Notes: generated by a model from the letters alone, not told the origin. A stretch of DNA of 64,000 bases from an uncultured Bacteroidia bacterium (GCA_903918045.1 CAIXCY010000014.1:1-64000); one strand, 5' to 3'; counted from the stretch's first letter, positions 22,300-35,663 are shown. Numbers and translations are program-made.

Positions 22300-22699
22300 T
22301 AAATATCGTAATCATTGAGGATGAGAATCCGGCAGTAGAGAAATTAAAACATCTTCTTGCAAAAACCGGTTCCTTATAAAAACAGGAGAACATTTCAGAT
22401 CTGTGGCCGTATCTGATATTGAGTCCTTTTTTATTCAGGAGCGGTCCACTTTTTTCGTGACAAAAGAGTCAAAAATACTCGACATCGACTATTCGCTTGA
22501 TCAGCTTGAAAAAATTGTTAATCCGGATATTTTTTTTCGCGCCAATCGCAACTACCTGATTAATATTCAGTATATCAAAGACATGATTGGCTATTCAGGA
22601 AGCCGCATTAAGTTAAAGATGTTGTATGGCACCTACCCTGAACCGGTAATCATAAGCCGCGACAGAGTAAATGCATTCAAACAAAGGATGGACAGTTAA
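22296..22699 (+). pseudogene. LytTR response regulator remnant lacking most of its receiver domain
   Basis: MINIVIIEDENPAVEKLKHLLAKTGSL* (22296-22379) abuts, out of frame, FLIKTGEHFRSVAVSDIESFFIQERSTFFVTK..FRANRNYLINIQYIKDMI (LytTR domain). Confidence 0.82.
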
Positions 22700-22741
22700 A
22701 CTTTGATCCCATTTTATTGTTATTTAAGAAAAAAAAAGATC

Positions 22742-23764
22742 ATGAAATATAATCAATTAGGAAAGACAGGGGTTTTGGTATCAGAACTTTGTTTAGGAAC
22801 GATGACCTTTGGAGGTAAGGGATTTTGGGTACCGATCGGTGAAGTCACTCAGGATGGAGCAAATGAAATAGTTAAATCCTCAGTGGATGCCGGCATTAAC
22901 TTTATTGATACTGCAAATGTGTATTCTGAAGGGTTATCAGAAATCATTCTCGGTAAAGCCATTAAAGATTTAGGACTATCGCGTCAGTCATTGGTTATTG
23001 CCACCAAAGTACGTGGCAGAGTTGGTCCTCATGCCAATCAGGTTGGGTTATCCAGACTCCATATTACCGATTCCGTTAATGACAGCCTCGAACGGCTCGG
23101 AATGTCTCATATTGATCTATTGTATATTCATGGAGTGGATCCGATAACACCGTTGGAGGAGACCATGAGAGGTCTGGAAGATGTTGTGCGTTCAGGAAAA
23201 GTACGATATATCGGGGTTAGTAATCATTCGGCCTGGCAGATGATGAAAGCAAATGGCTTTGCTGATAAAATGGGCTATGAAAAATTTGTTGCCACACAGA
23301 ATTATTATTCAATTGCTGGTCGGGATATGGAACGTGAAATAGTACCGATGGCGATGAGTGAAGGAATTTCAATAATGCCCTGGAGTCCTTTGGCTGGTGG
23401 GTTCTTGTCGGGTAAGTACACCCGGACAAATGAAATTGCGGGTGACAGCAGGAGGGACTCATTCGACTTCCCTCCTATTAATAAGGAGAAGGCTTATGAC
23501 ATCATTGATCTGTTAATTACAATAGGTAAAAAGCATAATGTAACGGCCGCTCAGGTCGCATTAGCCTGGGTTTTAAAACAACCCGGAATTACAAGTGTAA
23601 TTATAGGTGCCAAAACAAAATTACAGTTAACTGACAATATTCAGGCAACAGGTTTAGCCCTCACCACTGACGAACTTTCACAATTAAATCAGATCAGTGA
23701 ACTCCCTTCTGAATATCCGGAGTGGATGTTTAAACGTCAAATCCAGGGGAGGTTTCCCGATTGA
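22742..23764 (+). CDS. Aldo/keto reductase
   Basis: MKYNQLGKTGVLVSELCLGTMTFGG; INFIDTANVYSEGLSE; start at 22742. Confidence 0.92.
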   Translation: MKYNQLGKTGVLVSELCLGTMTFGGKGFWVPIGEVTQDGANEIVKSSVDAGINFIDTANVYSEGLSEIILGKAIKDLGLSRQSLVIATKVRGRVGPHANQVGLSRLHITDSVNDSLERLGMSHIDLLYIHGVDPITPLEETMRGLEDVVRSGKVRYIGVSNHSAWQMMKANGFADKMGYEKFVATQNYYSIAGRDMEREIVPMAMSEGISIMPWSPLAGGFLSGKYTRTNEIAGDSRRDSFDFPPINKEKAYDIIDLLITIGKKHNVTAAQVALAWVLKQPGITSVIIGAKTKLQLTDNIQATGLALTTDELSQLNQISELPSEYPEWMFKRQIQGRFPD

Positions 23765-23847
23765 TTATGTTGTAATTTATTTCTTGTTGACAGTACATTT
23801 CGCCTCTATATTTCGTAACTTGCAGTTGATATCAAAACTAATCAGCC

Positions 23848-24537
23848 ATGGATAATCTTCTGTTAAAGTACATGAATGAGCGCATCTTGCATGCGACAAG
23901 AAAGGTTTCTGAACCGGGGCCCGTGATAACAATTTCAAGAGAGTGTGGTTGTTGTGCCAGTCAATTAGCAGACAAACTGACACTGAGGATCAATCAAAAA
24001 ATCAACATTCCGGAATTAAACTGGAAATGGGTAAATAAGGAGATCCTTAAACTAGCCTCGGATGAGTTAAAAATCAATCAGGACAGTGTTAAAAAAATTG
24101 CAGACGGAGCAGAGAAAAATTTTCTCGACGAAATTGTGCATTCTTTTACAGACAAGTATTATGTTCCAAATGCCAAGGCAAAAAAAATAATTGAAGAAGT
24201 AGTCCGCAACCTTGCAATACGTGGAAAGGTTGTTATTGTTGGCAGGGGAAGCGAAATCCTTTCTCACGGTATTTCACGTGCACTGCATATCCGCCTTTTT
24301 GCACCCATGGATTGGAAAATCAAAGAAATGTGTCAGCGGAGCGGAATAACTGTCGAAGAGGCTAAAAAACTGGTCATCGATGTAGACAAACAGCGTGCAA
24401 ATTTCCGGGATTCCTATCTTGAAAAAAATCAACCTCCGTTTTGCTACGACATTCAATTTAATTGCTCCAGATTAAGCCAGGACGAGATAATAGAAATTGT
24501 GATGGATCTTGTTGAACGAAGATCAATTCTGACTTAA
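23848..24537 (+). CDS. Cytidylate kinase-like family protein
   Basis: VITISRECGCCASQLADKL; GKVVIVGRGSEILSHGISRALHIRLFAP. Confidence 0.75.
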   Translation: MDNLLLKYMNERILHATRKVSEPGPVITISRECGCCASQLADKLTLRINQKINIPELNWKWVNKEILKLASDELKINQDSVKKIADGAEKNFLDEIVHSFTDKYYVPNAKAKKIIEEVVRNLAIRGKVVIVGRGSEILSHGISRALHIRLFAPMDWKIKEMCQRSGITVEEAKKLVIDVDKQRANFRDSYLEKNQPPFCYDIQFNCSRLSQDEIIEIVMDLVERRSILT

Positions 24538-24575
24538 ATTCATCGTCAAATAGAAACAAACCAGATCCCTAATTT

Positions 24576-24638
24576 AGGAAACGAATATTTCCTGAATGCT
24601 TAATTAGAAACATTCTGTTAAGCGTTTAGGAAATGTTC
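24576..24638 (+). promoter_or_regulatory. Long RNA hairpin with competing alternative hairpin upstream of the F-ATPase operon
   Basis: gaatatttcctgaatgctta (24583-24602) pairs with taagcgtttaggaaatgttc (24619-24638) at all 20 positions when G.U is allowed. aggaaa (24576-24581) can instead pair with tttcct (24588-24593). Confidence 0.55.
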
Positions 24639-24756
24639 ACAAATTAAATGGGTACCTTCGCCACGTATTACAAAAATCATTGATTGCTGTAGAAATAGTA
24701 CTGGAAAAATTTAAGGTATATTTGTATTTACAAAAACACATTAAATATTGCCGGAA

Positions 24757-24978
24757 ATGGATGATGATGATCACGGAAATACGAATTTTCTGAAAGATTA
24801 TGCAAAGTATTCCAGTCTGGTTATTCAAATGATATTGCTGGCTGCAGTGGGAGTTCTTGGAGGAATTCAATTGGATAAGTGGTTAAAAATGAAAAGTCCT
24901 GTTTTCACAATTCTTTTAACTGTGATCATGACATTTGTAGCAATATTTCACCTTTTCCGAACATTACTGAAAAAATAG
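24757..24978 (+). CDS. AtpI/AtpQ-like small membrane protein
   Basis: MDDDDHGNTNFLKDYAKYSSLVIQMILLAAVGVLGGIQLDKWLKMKSPVFTILLTVI; two TM; first gene of the ATPase operon. Confidence 0.75.
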   Translation: MDDDDHGNTNFLKDYAKYSSLVIQMILLAAVGVLGGIQLDKWLKMKSPVFTILLTVIMTFVAIFHLFRTLLKK

Positions 24979-25026
24979 TTGAAAACAAGATAACTAAACC
25001 GATAAAAACTTTCAAAGGAATCAATT

Positions 25027-25407
25027 ATGGGTGCTTCAACCGCAAAATTTATTATTAAAATAGGGCTATTGACATTAATAATATTTGTTATTGCAATGGT
25101 TTTATTTTCTACGGTTTTAAAACCATTTTATTTGGCGGTTTTCCCGGTCCAGTTATTACTAATTGCGCTGGTCACTACTGCAGGTCATTTATGGATCATA
25201 AAGTCATCCAAAGAAAATACACTGAAATTCACGACTGCCTTTATGGGCTCTGCGACATTAAAATTGATGATTTACCTATTTTTTATTTTGATATATTTGT
25301 GGACTGACCGTTCACAAGTTATTCCTTTTACATTGACTTTCATGATTTTATATATCCTTTACACCATCTTTGAGGTAGTCGAGGTACTTAGCTTTATCAA
25401 AAAATAA
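25027..25407 (+). CDS. Small ATP-synthase-associated membrane protein
   Basis: Four hydrophobic segments; position between the atpI-like gene and atpB. Confidence 0.6.
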   Translation: MGASTAKFIIKIGLLTLIIFVIAMVLFSTVLKPFYLAVFPVQLLLIALVTTAGHLWIIKSSKENTLKFTTAFMGSATLKLMIYLFFILIYLWTDRSQVIPFTLTFMILYILYTIFEVVEVLSFIKK

Positions 25408-25419
25408 TCAAAAAATATT

Positions 25420-25450
25420 TTTGAGAAACTGACAATTTAACCTACTTTTG
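25420..25450 (+). promoter_or_regulatory. Bacteroidota-type promoter upstream of atpB
   Basis: TTTG (25420-25423), 19-nt spacer, TACTTTTG (25443-25450): fits the -33 TTTG / -7 TAnnTTTG consensus. Confidence 0.65.
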
Positions 25451-25467
25451 TGCCACAAATTAACGCA

Positions 25468-26565
25468 ATGATAAGAGTTTTAACATCATTTTTCCTGGTT
25501 TTATTTGCACTCACAGCTACCCCTAACTTACTTAAAGCTAGCGAGGAACACGCAGTTACCGATACAATTTCTCCAAAAAAATTCAATACCGGAGATCTTA
25601 TTTTCAATCACATCAAGGATAGCTATGAATGGCATATTGCCTCAATAGGAGAAACCCATATTGCAATTCCGCTTCCTGTAATGCTTTACAGCAAGCAAAC
25701 CGGATTTCATTTTTTCATGGCCGGAAAACTCCACCACGGAACTGAATCCTATGAAGGTTTTCACATTGCAACAGAGGGAAAATATCAACGTAAAATCGTT
25801 GAGACAATGACTGATGGATCAGAAGTGAGACCCTGGGACTTTTCCATAAGCAAAAACGTTACCTCATTGTTCATAAGCATCGCCCTTATTTTAGTTATCT
25901 TTTTATCTGTTGCGAAAAAATACCAGGCCAATTTTGCAAAAGCGCCGAAAGGTCTTCAAAGCTGGCTTGAACCTATTATTTTGTTTATTTGTGATGATAT
26001 TGCAAAACCCTCAATTGGTAAAGAAAAGTATCAGCGGTATTTACCCTTTTTACTAACAGTATTCTTTTTCATCTTCATCAATAATCTGATGGGACTTGTT
26101 CCTATCTTTCCAGGTGGAGCCAACCTTACAGGAGATATCTCAGTAACCCTTGTACTGGCATTGTTTACCTTCGTGATAACCAGTTTGAGTGGGTCACGCG
26201 ATTACTGGGTTCATTTAGTCAATGCCCCTGGAATTCCCATATGGCTTAAATTACCGCTCCCTTTGATGCCTATTGTTGAGATCATGGGGGTATTCATCAA
26301 GCCATTTGTGCTCACCATTCGTCTTTTTGCGAACATCACAGCCGGACATATTGTAGCTTTGGGTTTTTATAGCTTGATCTTTATATTTGCAGAGAAGAGC
26401 ATTATTGCAGGTTACGGAATATCGGTACTTTCAATTGCATTTACAGTGTTTATGGGAATTCTGGAATTGCTTGTAGCCTTTATACAAGCGTATGTATTTA
26501 CCTTATTATCGGCACTTTATATTGGGTTGGCCTTGGAAAGACATTCACATCCAAAACATGCCTGA
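25468..26565 (+). CDS. atpB: F-type ATP synthase subunit a, with long N-terminal extracytoplasmic extension
   Basis: Signal peptide MIRVLTSFFLVLFALTATPNLLKA; IKPFVLTIRLFANITAGHIV; start at 25468 rather than GTG 25450. Confidence 0.95.
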   Translation: MIRVLTSFFLVLFALTATPNLLKASEEHAVTDTISPKKFNTGDLIFNHIKDSYEWHIASIGETHIAIPLPVMLYSKQTGFHFFMAGKLHHGTESYEGFHIATEGKYQRKIVETMTDGSEVRPWDFSISKNVTSLFISIALILVIFLSVAKKYQANFAKAPKGLQSWLEPIILFICDDIAKPSIGKEKYQRYLPFLLTVFFFIFINNLMGLVPIFPGGANLTGDISVTLVLALFTFVITSLSGSRDYWVHLVNAPGIPIWLKLPLPLMPIVEIMGVFIKPFVLTIRLFANITAGHIVALGFYSLIFIFAEKSIIAGYGISVLSIAFTVFMGILELLVAFIQAYVFTLLSALYIGLALERHSHPKHA

Positions 26566-26633
26566 ACAAACCAAAGAAATTTCGTTGAGATTATTTTATA
26601 CATTGATAATAGAAGAACAATTTAATTTTTTAA

Positions 26634-26903
<270 letters not shown>

Positions 26904-26970
26904 TTTACTATTGGCTTTTAAAATAAAGTCAATAGTAAAACTAATTATTGATCAATAAAAAAAATTTACT

Positions 26971-27465
26971 ATGGGATTAGTAATGCCGGAATTTGGGCTT
27001 TTCTTTTGGATGCTCATATCCTTTTCGATTTTGCTTATCATTCTTAAAAGGTTTGCCTGGGGACCAATTCTCCAGATGCTTTCTGAGAGGGAAAAGTTTA
27101 TTGAGGATGCTTTAAAGTCTGCCGAAAATGCCAAGGAAGAGATGGTAAATTTGCAAACCGGAAACGAAAAGATTTTAAAGAAAGCAATTTTGGAGCGCGA
27201 AATGATCATCAAAGAGGCGCGCGAACTCAAAACTTCGATTGTCAATGAGGCTCGTCATGAAGCTTCAGTCGAGGCTAATAAGGTAATGGAACATGCCAAG
27301 GCTGCCATTGAACGTGAACGTGCCGCTGCTATTGAAGAAATCAAAAATATGATTGCTAATTTTTCGGTTGATATTGCTGAGAAAATTCTGAAGGAGAAAC
27401 TGGCAGACGATAGCCGGCAAAAAGAGCTGATCCAAAATTACATTGATCAGATCAATCTCAATTAA
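26971..27465 (+). CDS. atpF: ATP synthase subunit b
   Basis: MGLVMPEFGLFFWMLISFSILLIILKRFAWGPILQML. Confidence 0.95.
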   Translation: MGLVMPEFGLFFWMLISFSILLIILKRFAWGPILQMLSEREKFIEDALKSAENAKEEMVNLQTGNEKILKKAILEREMIIKEARELKTSIVNEARHEASVEANKVMEHAKAAIERERAAAIEEIKNMIANFSVDIAEKILKEKLADDSRQKELIQNYIDQINLN

Positions 27466-27475
27466 TACAGGTTAA

Positions 27476-28021
27476 ATGGACGAAGGGAAAATTGCCGTTA
27501 GATATGCGAAAGCATTACTGGGTCTGGCCAAAGAGAAAGCGATTACAGAATTGGTGAGAACCGATATGGAAATGATTCAACATTTTTTTGATTTCGATCC
27601 CAGATTCAATAATGTACTTATAAGTCCGGTGATCAAAACGAAGGCCAAATTGCTATTTATTGAGGAGGTTTTTGTGAACCATACAAATCCGTTGACCTTC
27701 TCCTTCCTGAAGCTTTTGCATATAAATCACAGGGAAGCTTATTTAAAGAGCATTACCCGGATTTTTCTCGAGTCATACCGGAGAGAGGCCGGCTTTAAGA
27801 AGGCTAAACTAACAAGCGCTGTAGAAATTGATTCGTCAACAATCGATCAGTTCAAAACCTTCATCCGAAAACATTTTAAGTCAGAGGTTGACTTAACCAG
27901 TTCCGTGGATAAAAATCTTATTGGAGGATTCGTATTACAAGTTGAAGATCAGCAGATTGATGCCAGCGTATCGGCGAAATTGAAAAAGCTCAAAAGAGAA
28001 CTCCTGGAAAGCCAGGGATAA
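27476..28021 (+). CDS. atpH: ATP synthase subunit delta
   Basis: IAVRYAKALLGLAKEK...DKNLIGGFVLQVEDQQIDASVSAKLKKLKREL. Confidence 0.95.
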   Translation: MDEGKIAVRYAKALLGLAKEKAITELVRTDMEMIQHFFDFDPRFNNVLISPVIKTKAKLLFIEEVFVNHTNPLTFSFLKLLHINHREAYLKSITRIFLESYRREAGFKKAKLTSAVEIDSSTIDQFKTFIRKHFKSEVDLTSSVDKNLIGGFVLQVEDQQIDASVSAKLKKLKRELLESQG

Positions 28022-28056
28022 AAATATATAGAACAAAATAATTAAACGTAGATATT

Positions 28057-29637
28057 ATGGCTGGAATAAAACCTGCTGAAGTTTCCGAAATACTGAAAAA
28101 GCAGTTGGATGGTTTCAAAAGTGAAGCCGAATATGCCGAAATTGGAACCGTATTGCAAGTTGGTGATGGTATTGCCCGCGTGTACGGTTTATCAAATATT
28201 CAGTCAAACGAAATGGTTGAATTCAGCTCCGGGGTAATGGGAATCGTTCTTAACCTTGAGGAGGATAATGTTGGTTGCGTTCTGCTCGGTTCTTCAGAAC
28301 GAATTAAAGAGGGTGATGCAGTTAAGAGAACCAATAAAATTGCCTCTATCAACGTTGGAGAAGGACTTCTTGGACGTGTTATCAATACTTTGGGAGAACC
28401 CCTTGACGGCCGTGGTCCGATTACAGGAGAACTCTTTGAACTGCCACTTGAACGTAAGGCACCGGGCGTTATTTACCGTCAACCGGTAAAGGAACCCCTT
28501 CAAACCGGAATCAAGGCCATTGATGCGATGATCCCAATTGGTCGCGGGCAGCGGGAATTAATCATTGGCGACCGTCAGACTGGTAAGACCGCCATTGCCA
28601 TTGATACGATCATCAATCAGAAGGAATTTTACGAAAAAGGTGAACCTGTTTATTGCATCTATGTGGCAATCGGACAAAAAGGTTCTACTGTAGCCAATAT
28701 AGCTAAAACACTCGAGGAACATGGTGCAATGCCATACACTGTAATTGTGATGTCGACATCGTCGGATCCTGCAGCACTTCAGTTTTATGCACCATTTGCC
28801 GGTGCCGCAATTGGTGAATTCTTCAGAGATACGGGTCGCTCAGCATTAATCGTTTACGATGATTTATCGAAACAAGCTGTTGCATACCGTGAAGTTTCAT
28901 TGCTTTTGCGTCGCCCGCCTGGACGTGAAGCTTATCCGGGGGACGTTTTCTACCTTCACTCCCGTCTACTGGAACGTGCGGCAAAAATCAATACAAGTGA
29001 AGCCGTTGCCTCACAGATGAATGATGTACCTGATTCAATCCGTCATCTGTTAAAGGGTGGTGGATCGCTCACCGCACTTCCAATCATCGAAACACAGGAC
29101 GGCGACGTTTCTGCCTATATTCCTACTAACGTAATTTCGATCACTGACGGTCAGATCTTCCTTGAATCGAACCTTTTCAATTCGGGAATCAGGCCTGCTA
29201 TCAACGTAGGTATTTCAGTGTCGCGCGTTGGGGGAAATGCCCAAATCAAGACAATGAAAAAAGTTGCCGGTACACTGAAAATTGCTCAGGCCGAATTTCG
29301 TGAACTTGAAGCTTTCTCTAAATTTAGCTCAGATCTTGATCCTGCAACCAAGGCAGTGCTTGAAAAGGGAACCCGTAACCTTGAGATCCTGAAACAAAAA
29401 CAGTTTTCACCGGTCAAGGTTGAGAATCAAATCGCAATCCTTTATTGTGGGGTACATGGTTTACTTTCTGCGGTTCCAAAGCATTTGGTACAGGATTTTG
29501 AACTTGAATTCCTCGAGGTGCTTGAAGCACAACATAAGGAAACCCTTGCATCATTGCGCGGCGGTTCAATTTGCCACCTCGAAACAGATGTTCTTGAAAA
29601 AGTAGCCAAAGAAGTTTCAACAAAATATTCGGTTTAA
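28057..29637 (+). CDS. atpA: ATP synthase subunit alpha
   Basis: [68 protein letters not shown]. Confidence 0.98.
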   Translation: MAGIKPAEVSEILKKQLDGFKSEAEYAEIGTVLQVGDGIARVYGLSNIQSNEMVEFSSGVMGIVLNLEEDNVGCVLLGSSERIKEGDAVKRTNKIASINVGEGLLGRVINTLGEPLDGRGPITGELFELPLERKAPGVIYRQPVKEPLQTGIKAIDAMIPIGRGQRELIIGDRQTGKTAIAIDTIINQKEFYEKGEPVYCIYVAIGQKGSTVANIAKTLEEHGAMPYTVIVMSTSSDPAALQFYAPFAGAAIGEFFRDTGRSALIVYDDLSKQAVAYREVSLLLRRPPGREAYPGDVFYLHSRLLERAAKINTSEAVASQMNDVPDSIRHLLKGGGSLTALPIIETQDGDVSAYIPTNVISITDGQIFLESNLFNSGIRPAINVGISVSRVGGNAQIKTMKKVAGTLKIAQAEFRELEAFSKFSSDLDPATKAVLEKGTRNLEILKQKQFSPVKVENQIAILYCGVHGLLSAVPKHLVQDFELEFLEVLEAQHKETLASLRGGSICHLETDVLEKVAKEVSTKYSV

Positions 29638-29679
29638 ATAACTGATTTCAATCAATTAAGAGACAGATAAAACCAGATA

Positions 29680-30570
29680 ATGGCAAATTTAAAAGACATA
29701 CGGACCAGAATAGCCTCAGTGAAATCGACACAGCAGGTAACCAGCGCCATGAAGATGGTATCTGCTGCCAAGTTGCGCAAAGCACAGGATGCTATTATAC
29801 AAATGCGCCCCTATGCCGAAAAACTGAACGAAATTCTGACCAGTGTCAGCAGTAACCTCAGCTCTGATGTTGAGAATAAATATGCCGGGCGAAAAACGGA
29901 AGGACGTATCCTCATCATTGCGATTACATCAAACAGAGGTCTTTGCGGAGGCTTTAATTCTAATGTAGTTAAGAGAGTCTCCGAATTGGTTTCAACCACC
30001 TTCAGAGAACAGGCAGGACGGAAAAAAGTTGATGTTATTGCGGTCGGGAAAAAAGCTGTTGACGGACTTAAATCCAAAGGGATCATCGTTACAAACAGTT
30101 ACCTCGATATTTACGAGAAGCTAAGTTTCTTAACTGCTGGTGAAATTGCTCAATCGCTGATGGAAAGTTATTCAGCAGGTGATTATGACCGGGTTGAATT
30201 GGTTTATAATCAATTTAAAAATGCTGCCGTACAAAACCTCGTAAATGAACAGTTCTTGCCGGTTAGTGTCTCTATCAAGGATACAAAAGCCACAAAAAAA
30301 GCTTCGAATATATCCTATTTGTTTGAACCTTCAATGCAGGAAATAGTGGTTACAATTATTCCACAGTCACTGAAGATTCAGTTCTACAAAGCATTACTTG
30401 ATTCTGTGGCTGCAGAGCATGGAGCACGGATGACAGCAATGCACAAAGCAACAGACAATGCATTTGACCTGATAAAAGAGTTGAAGCTCAATTATAACAA
30501 GGCACGCCAGGCATCAATTACAAATGAAATCCTTGAAATTGTAAGTGGGGCCAATGCCATGAAGAGTTAA
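29680..30570 (+). CDS. atpG: ATP synthase subunit gamma
   Basis: MANLKDIRTRIASVKSTQQVTSAMKMVSAAKLRKAQ; ITSNRGLCGGFNSNV. Confidence 0.97.
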   Translation: MANLKDIRTRIASVKSTQQVTSAMKMVSAAKLRKAQDAIIQMRPYAEKLNEILTSVSSNLSSDVENKYAGRKTEGRILIIAITSNRGLCGGFNSNVVKRVSELVSTTFREQAGRKKVDVIAVGKKAVDGLKSKGIIVTNSYLDIYEKLSFLTAGEIAQSLMESYSAGDYDRVELVYNQFKNAAVQNLVNEQFLPVSVSIKDTKATKKASNISYLFEPSMQEIVVTIIPQSLKIQFYKALLDSVAAEHGARMTAMHKATDNAFDLIKELKLNYNKARQASITNEILEIVSGANAMKS

Positions 30571-30617
30571 AAAACACAACCAATTCGACAAATTACGAAA
30601 TAAAATATTTGCAATAA

Positions 30618-32147
<1,530 letters not shown>

Positions 32148-32180
32148 TTCAAAATAACGATCAGATAATTTACGTATTAT

Positions 32181-32426
32181 ATGTTGAAGCTTGAGATTAT
32201 CACTTCGGAAAAATTGCTGTTCGCCGGCGAGATAAAAATCGTCAAACTACCAGGAGTCTCCGGATCATTCGAAATTATGGAAAACCACGCACCTATTATT
32301 TCTACGCTGATGCAGGGGAAAATTAAGGTGAAAGAGATTAACGACATGGTTTCCTATTTTGAAATCAAGGGAGGCCTGGTCGAATTATCAAATAATGACG
32401 TTAAGGTTCTTGTCGAAGAACAGTAA
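32181..32426 (+). CDS. atpC: ATP synthase subunit epsilon (short)
   Basis: LKLEIITSEKLLFAGEIKIVKLPGVSGSFEIMENHAPIIS. Confidence 0.93.
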   Translation: MLKLEIITSEKLLFAGEIKIVKLPGVSGSFEIMENHAPIISTLMQGKIKVKEINDMVSYFEIKGGLVELSNNDVKVLVEEQ

Positions 32427-32455
32427 AAACGATAGAGAATAAATTGATTAGATAC

Positions 32456-32490
32456 AAAAAATGGGATAGCCAAAAGCTGTTCCATTTTTT
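32456..32490 (+). terminator. Terminator of F-ATPase operon
   Basis: aaaaaatgggatagc-caaaa-gctgttccatttttt (paired with two G.U). Confidence 0.75.
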
Positions 32491-32787
32491 CATGAATGAC
32501 TACCCCGATAATTCTTGAACTTTCCAAGATTCCAACCTGGCTATATTGTGGATTTAACCCATACCGACACGATAGCTTTCAAATTGTAAGGAACAGGTCC
32601 CTTGATTTAACTCTTTGACAATAAAAAATCAAAATAAATTTCAATTTTTTTGATTTAAACCAGTTAATTTATCTTCCTTTTTTTAATTTTGACAATCAGG
32701 AATCAACCAGATGGATTCATCCGGCCACCATCAAAGGAAGAAGCAGAAATGAGCTTAAAATATTTTACACATCAATAATATAAACAG

Positions 32788-33990
32788 ATGACTACGAACT
32801 ATTTTAAAAATTACCCGAACAAAGATGGATTTTATGAGGAGTATGGCGGAAGTTTTATACCCCCGCAACTTCAAACTGAAATGGAAAAGATTACTGATGC
32901 TTATTTTTCTATCAGCAAGTCTCATAATTTTATCTCTGAATTACGCAGTATTCGCAAACACTACCAGGGAAGACCAACTCCAACCTACTTTTGCAACAGG
33001 CTATCAACGAAATACGGTGGTCGGATTTATTTAAAACGTGAAGATCTTAACCATACCGGGGCTCACAAGCTTAACCATTGTATGGGTGAGGCATTGCTGG
33101 CTAAATATCTCGGAAAAAAGAAACTGATTGCCGAAACCGGAGCCGGACAGCATGGGGTAGCCCTTGCAACAGCAGCTGCTTATTTTGGATTGGAGTGTGA
33201 AATTCACATGGGTGAAGTGGATATCATCAAAGAACATCCCAATGTGGTAAGAATGAAGATCCTGGGTGCTAAAGTTGTCCCGGTTTCCTTCGGACTAAAA
33301 ACATTAAAGGAGGCTGTCGATTCGGCTTTCGGCGCATACATGCAGGATTTCGAAAATAGTATCTACTGCATTGGATCGGTTGTCGGTCCTCACCCATTCC
33401 CAATGATGGTGCGCGATTTTCAGCGAGTAGTTGGTATCGAGGCCAAAGAGCAGTTTCTGGAAATGACAGGGGAACTTCCTGACAACGTGGTTGCCTGTGT
33501 AGGCGGTGGAAGTAACGCAATGGGGATATTTTCAGCTTTTCTCGGGGAAGAGGAGTGCAAACTCTTTGGTGTTGAACCTGCCGGCCGTTCGCTGGAATTA
33601 GGTGAACATGCTGCTACAATGACACTTGGAACACCAGGAATCATCCATGGATTTAAGTGCTATTTACTTCAGGATGAAAAAGGGGAGCCATCACCGGTAT
33701 ATTCTGTAGCCAGTGGTTTGGATTATCCCGGAGTTGGTCCGGAGCACAGCATGCTAAAAGATTTGAAAAAAGTAACCTATGTAACTGCAAACGACAAAGA
33801 GACGATAGACGCATTTTACGAGTTAAGCCGTTTGGAAGGGATTATTCCCGCTCTGGAAAGTGCACATGCAGTAGCCCATGCCCTTAAACTTGCAAAAGAA
33901 AATCCAAGACAATCAATACTTGTGAACCTAAGCGGTCGCGGTGATAAAGACGTCGATTATGTTATGGATACTTATGGTTTGCCTGAATAA
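32788..33990 (+). CDS. trpB: Tryptophan synthase beta chain-like protein, stand-alone
   Basis: [78 protein letters not shown]. Confidence 0.9.
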   Translation: MTTNYFKNYPNKDGFYEEYGGSFIPPQLQTEMEKITDAYFSISKSHNFISELRSIRKHYQGRPTPTYFCNRLSTKYGGRIYLKREDLNHTGAHKLNHCMGEALLAKYLGKKKLIAETGAGQHGVALATAAAYFGLECEIHMGEVDIIKEHPNVVRMKILGAKVVPVSFGLKTLKEAVDSAFGAYMQDFENSIYCIGSVVGPHPFPMMVRDFQRVVGIEAKEQFLEMTGELPDNVVACVGGGSNAMGIFSAFLGEEECKLFGVEPAGRSLELGEHAATMTLGTPGIIHGFKCYLLQDEKGEPSPVYSVASGLDYPGVGPEHSMLKDLKKVTYVTANDKETIDAFYELSRLEGIIPALESAHAVAHALKLAKENPRQSILVNLSGRGDKDVDYVMDTYGLPE

Positions 33991-34082
33991 ACTCTTTAAT
34001 CTATTAGACTTTTAGGCATCTTGGCCTGAATTTTTAAACCACTTTTAAAATAAATTATTTGATAAAATTGAAAATCATATTC

Positions 34083-34125
34083 AACCCCGGAATCAACTTC
34101 ATTGGTTTCGGGGTTGTTGTCTTTA
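34083..34125 (+). terminator. Hairpin downstream of trpB
   Basis: caaccccggaatcaacttcattggtttcggggttgttgtcttt. Confidence 0.55.
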
Positions 34126-34262
34126 CATAAAACCATATTCCTATTTTCTCATCATGGAAAACTTAATGATTTTATTTTTCGAAACTGCGCTATAAATTGT
34201 ATTAAAATCCTTGAAATTGATCAAAATATTGCGTATATTTCACATAACCATTAATTTGATAG

Positions 34263-35663
<1,401 letters not shown>

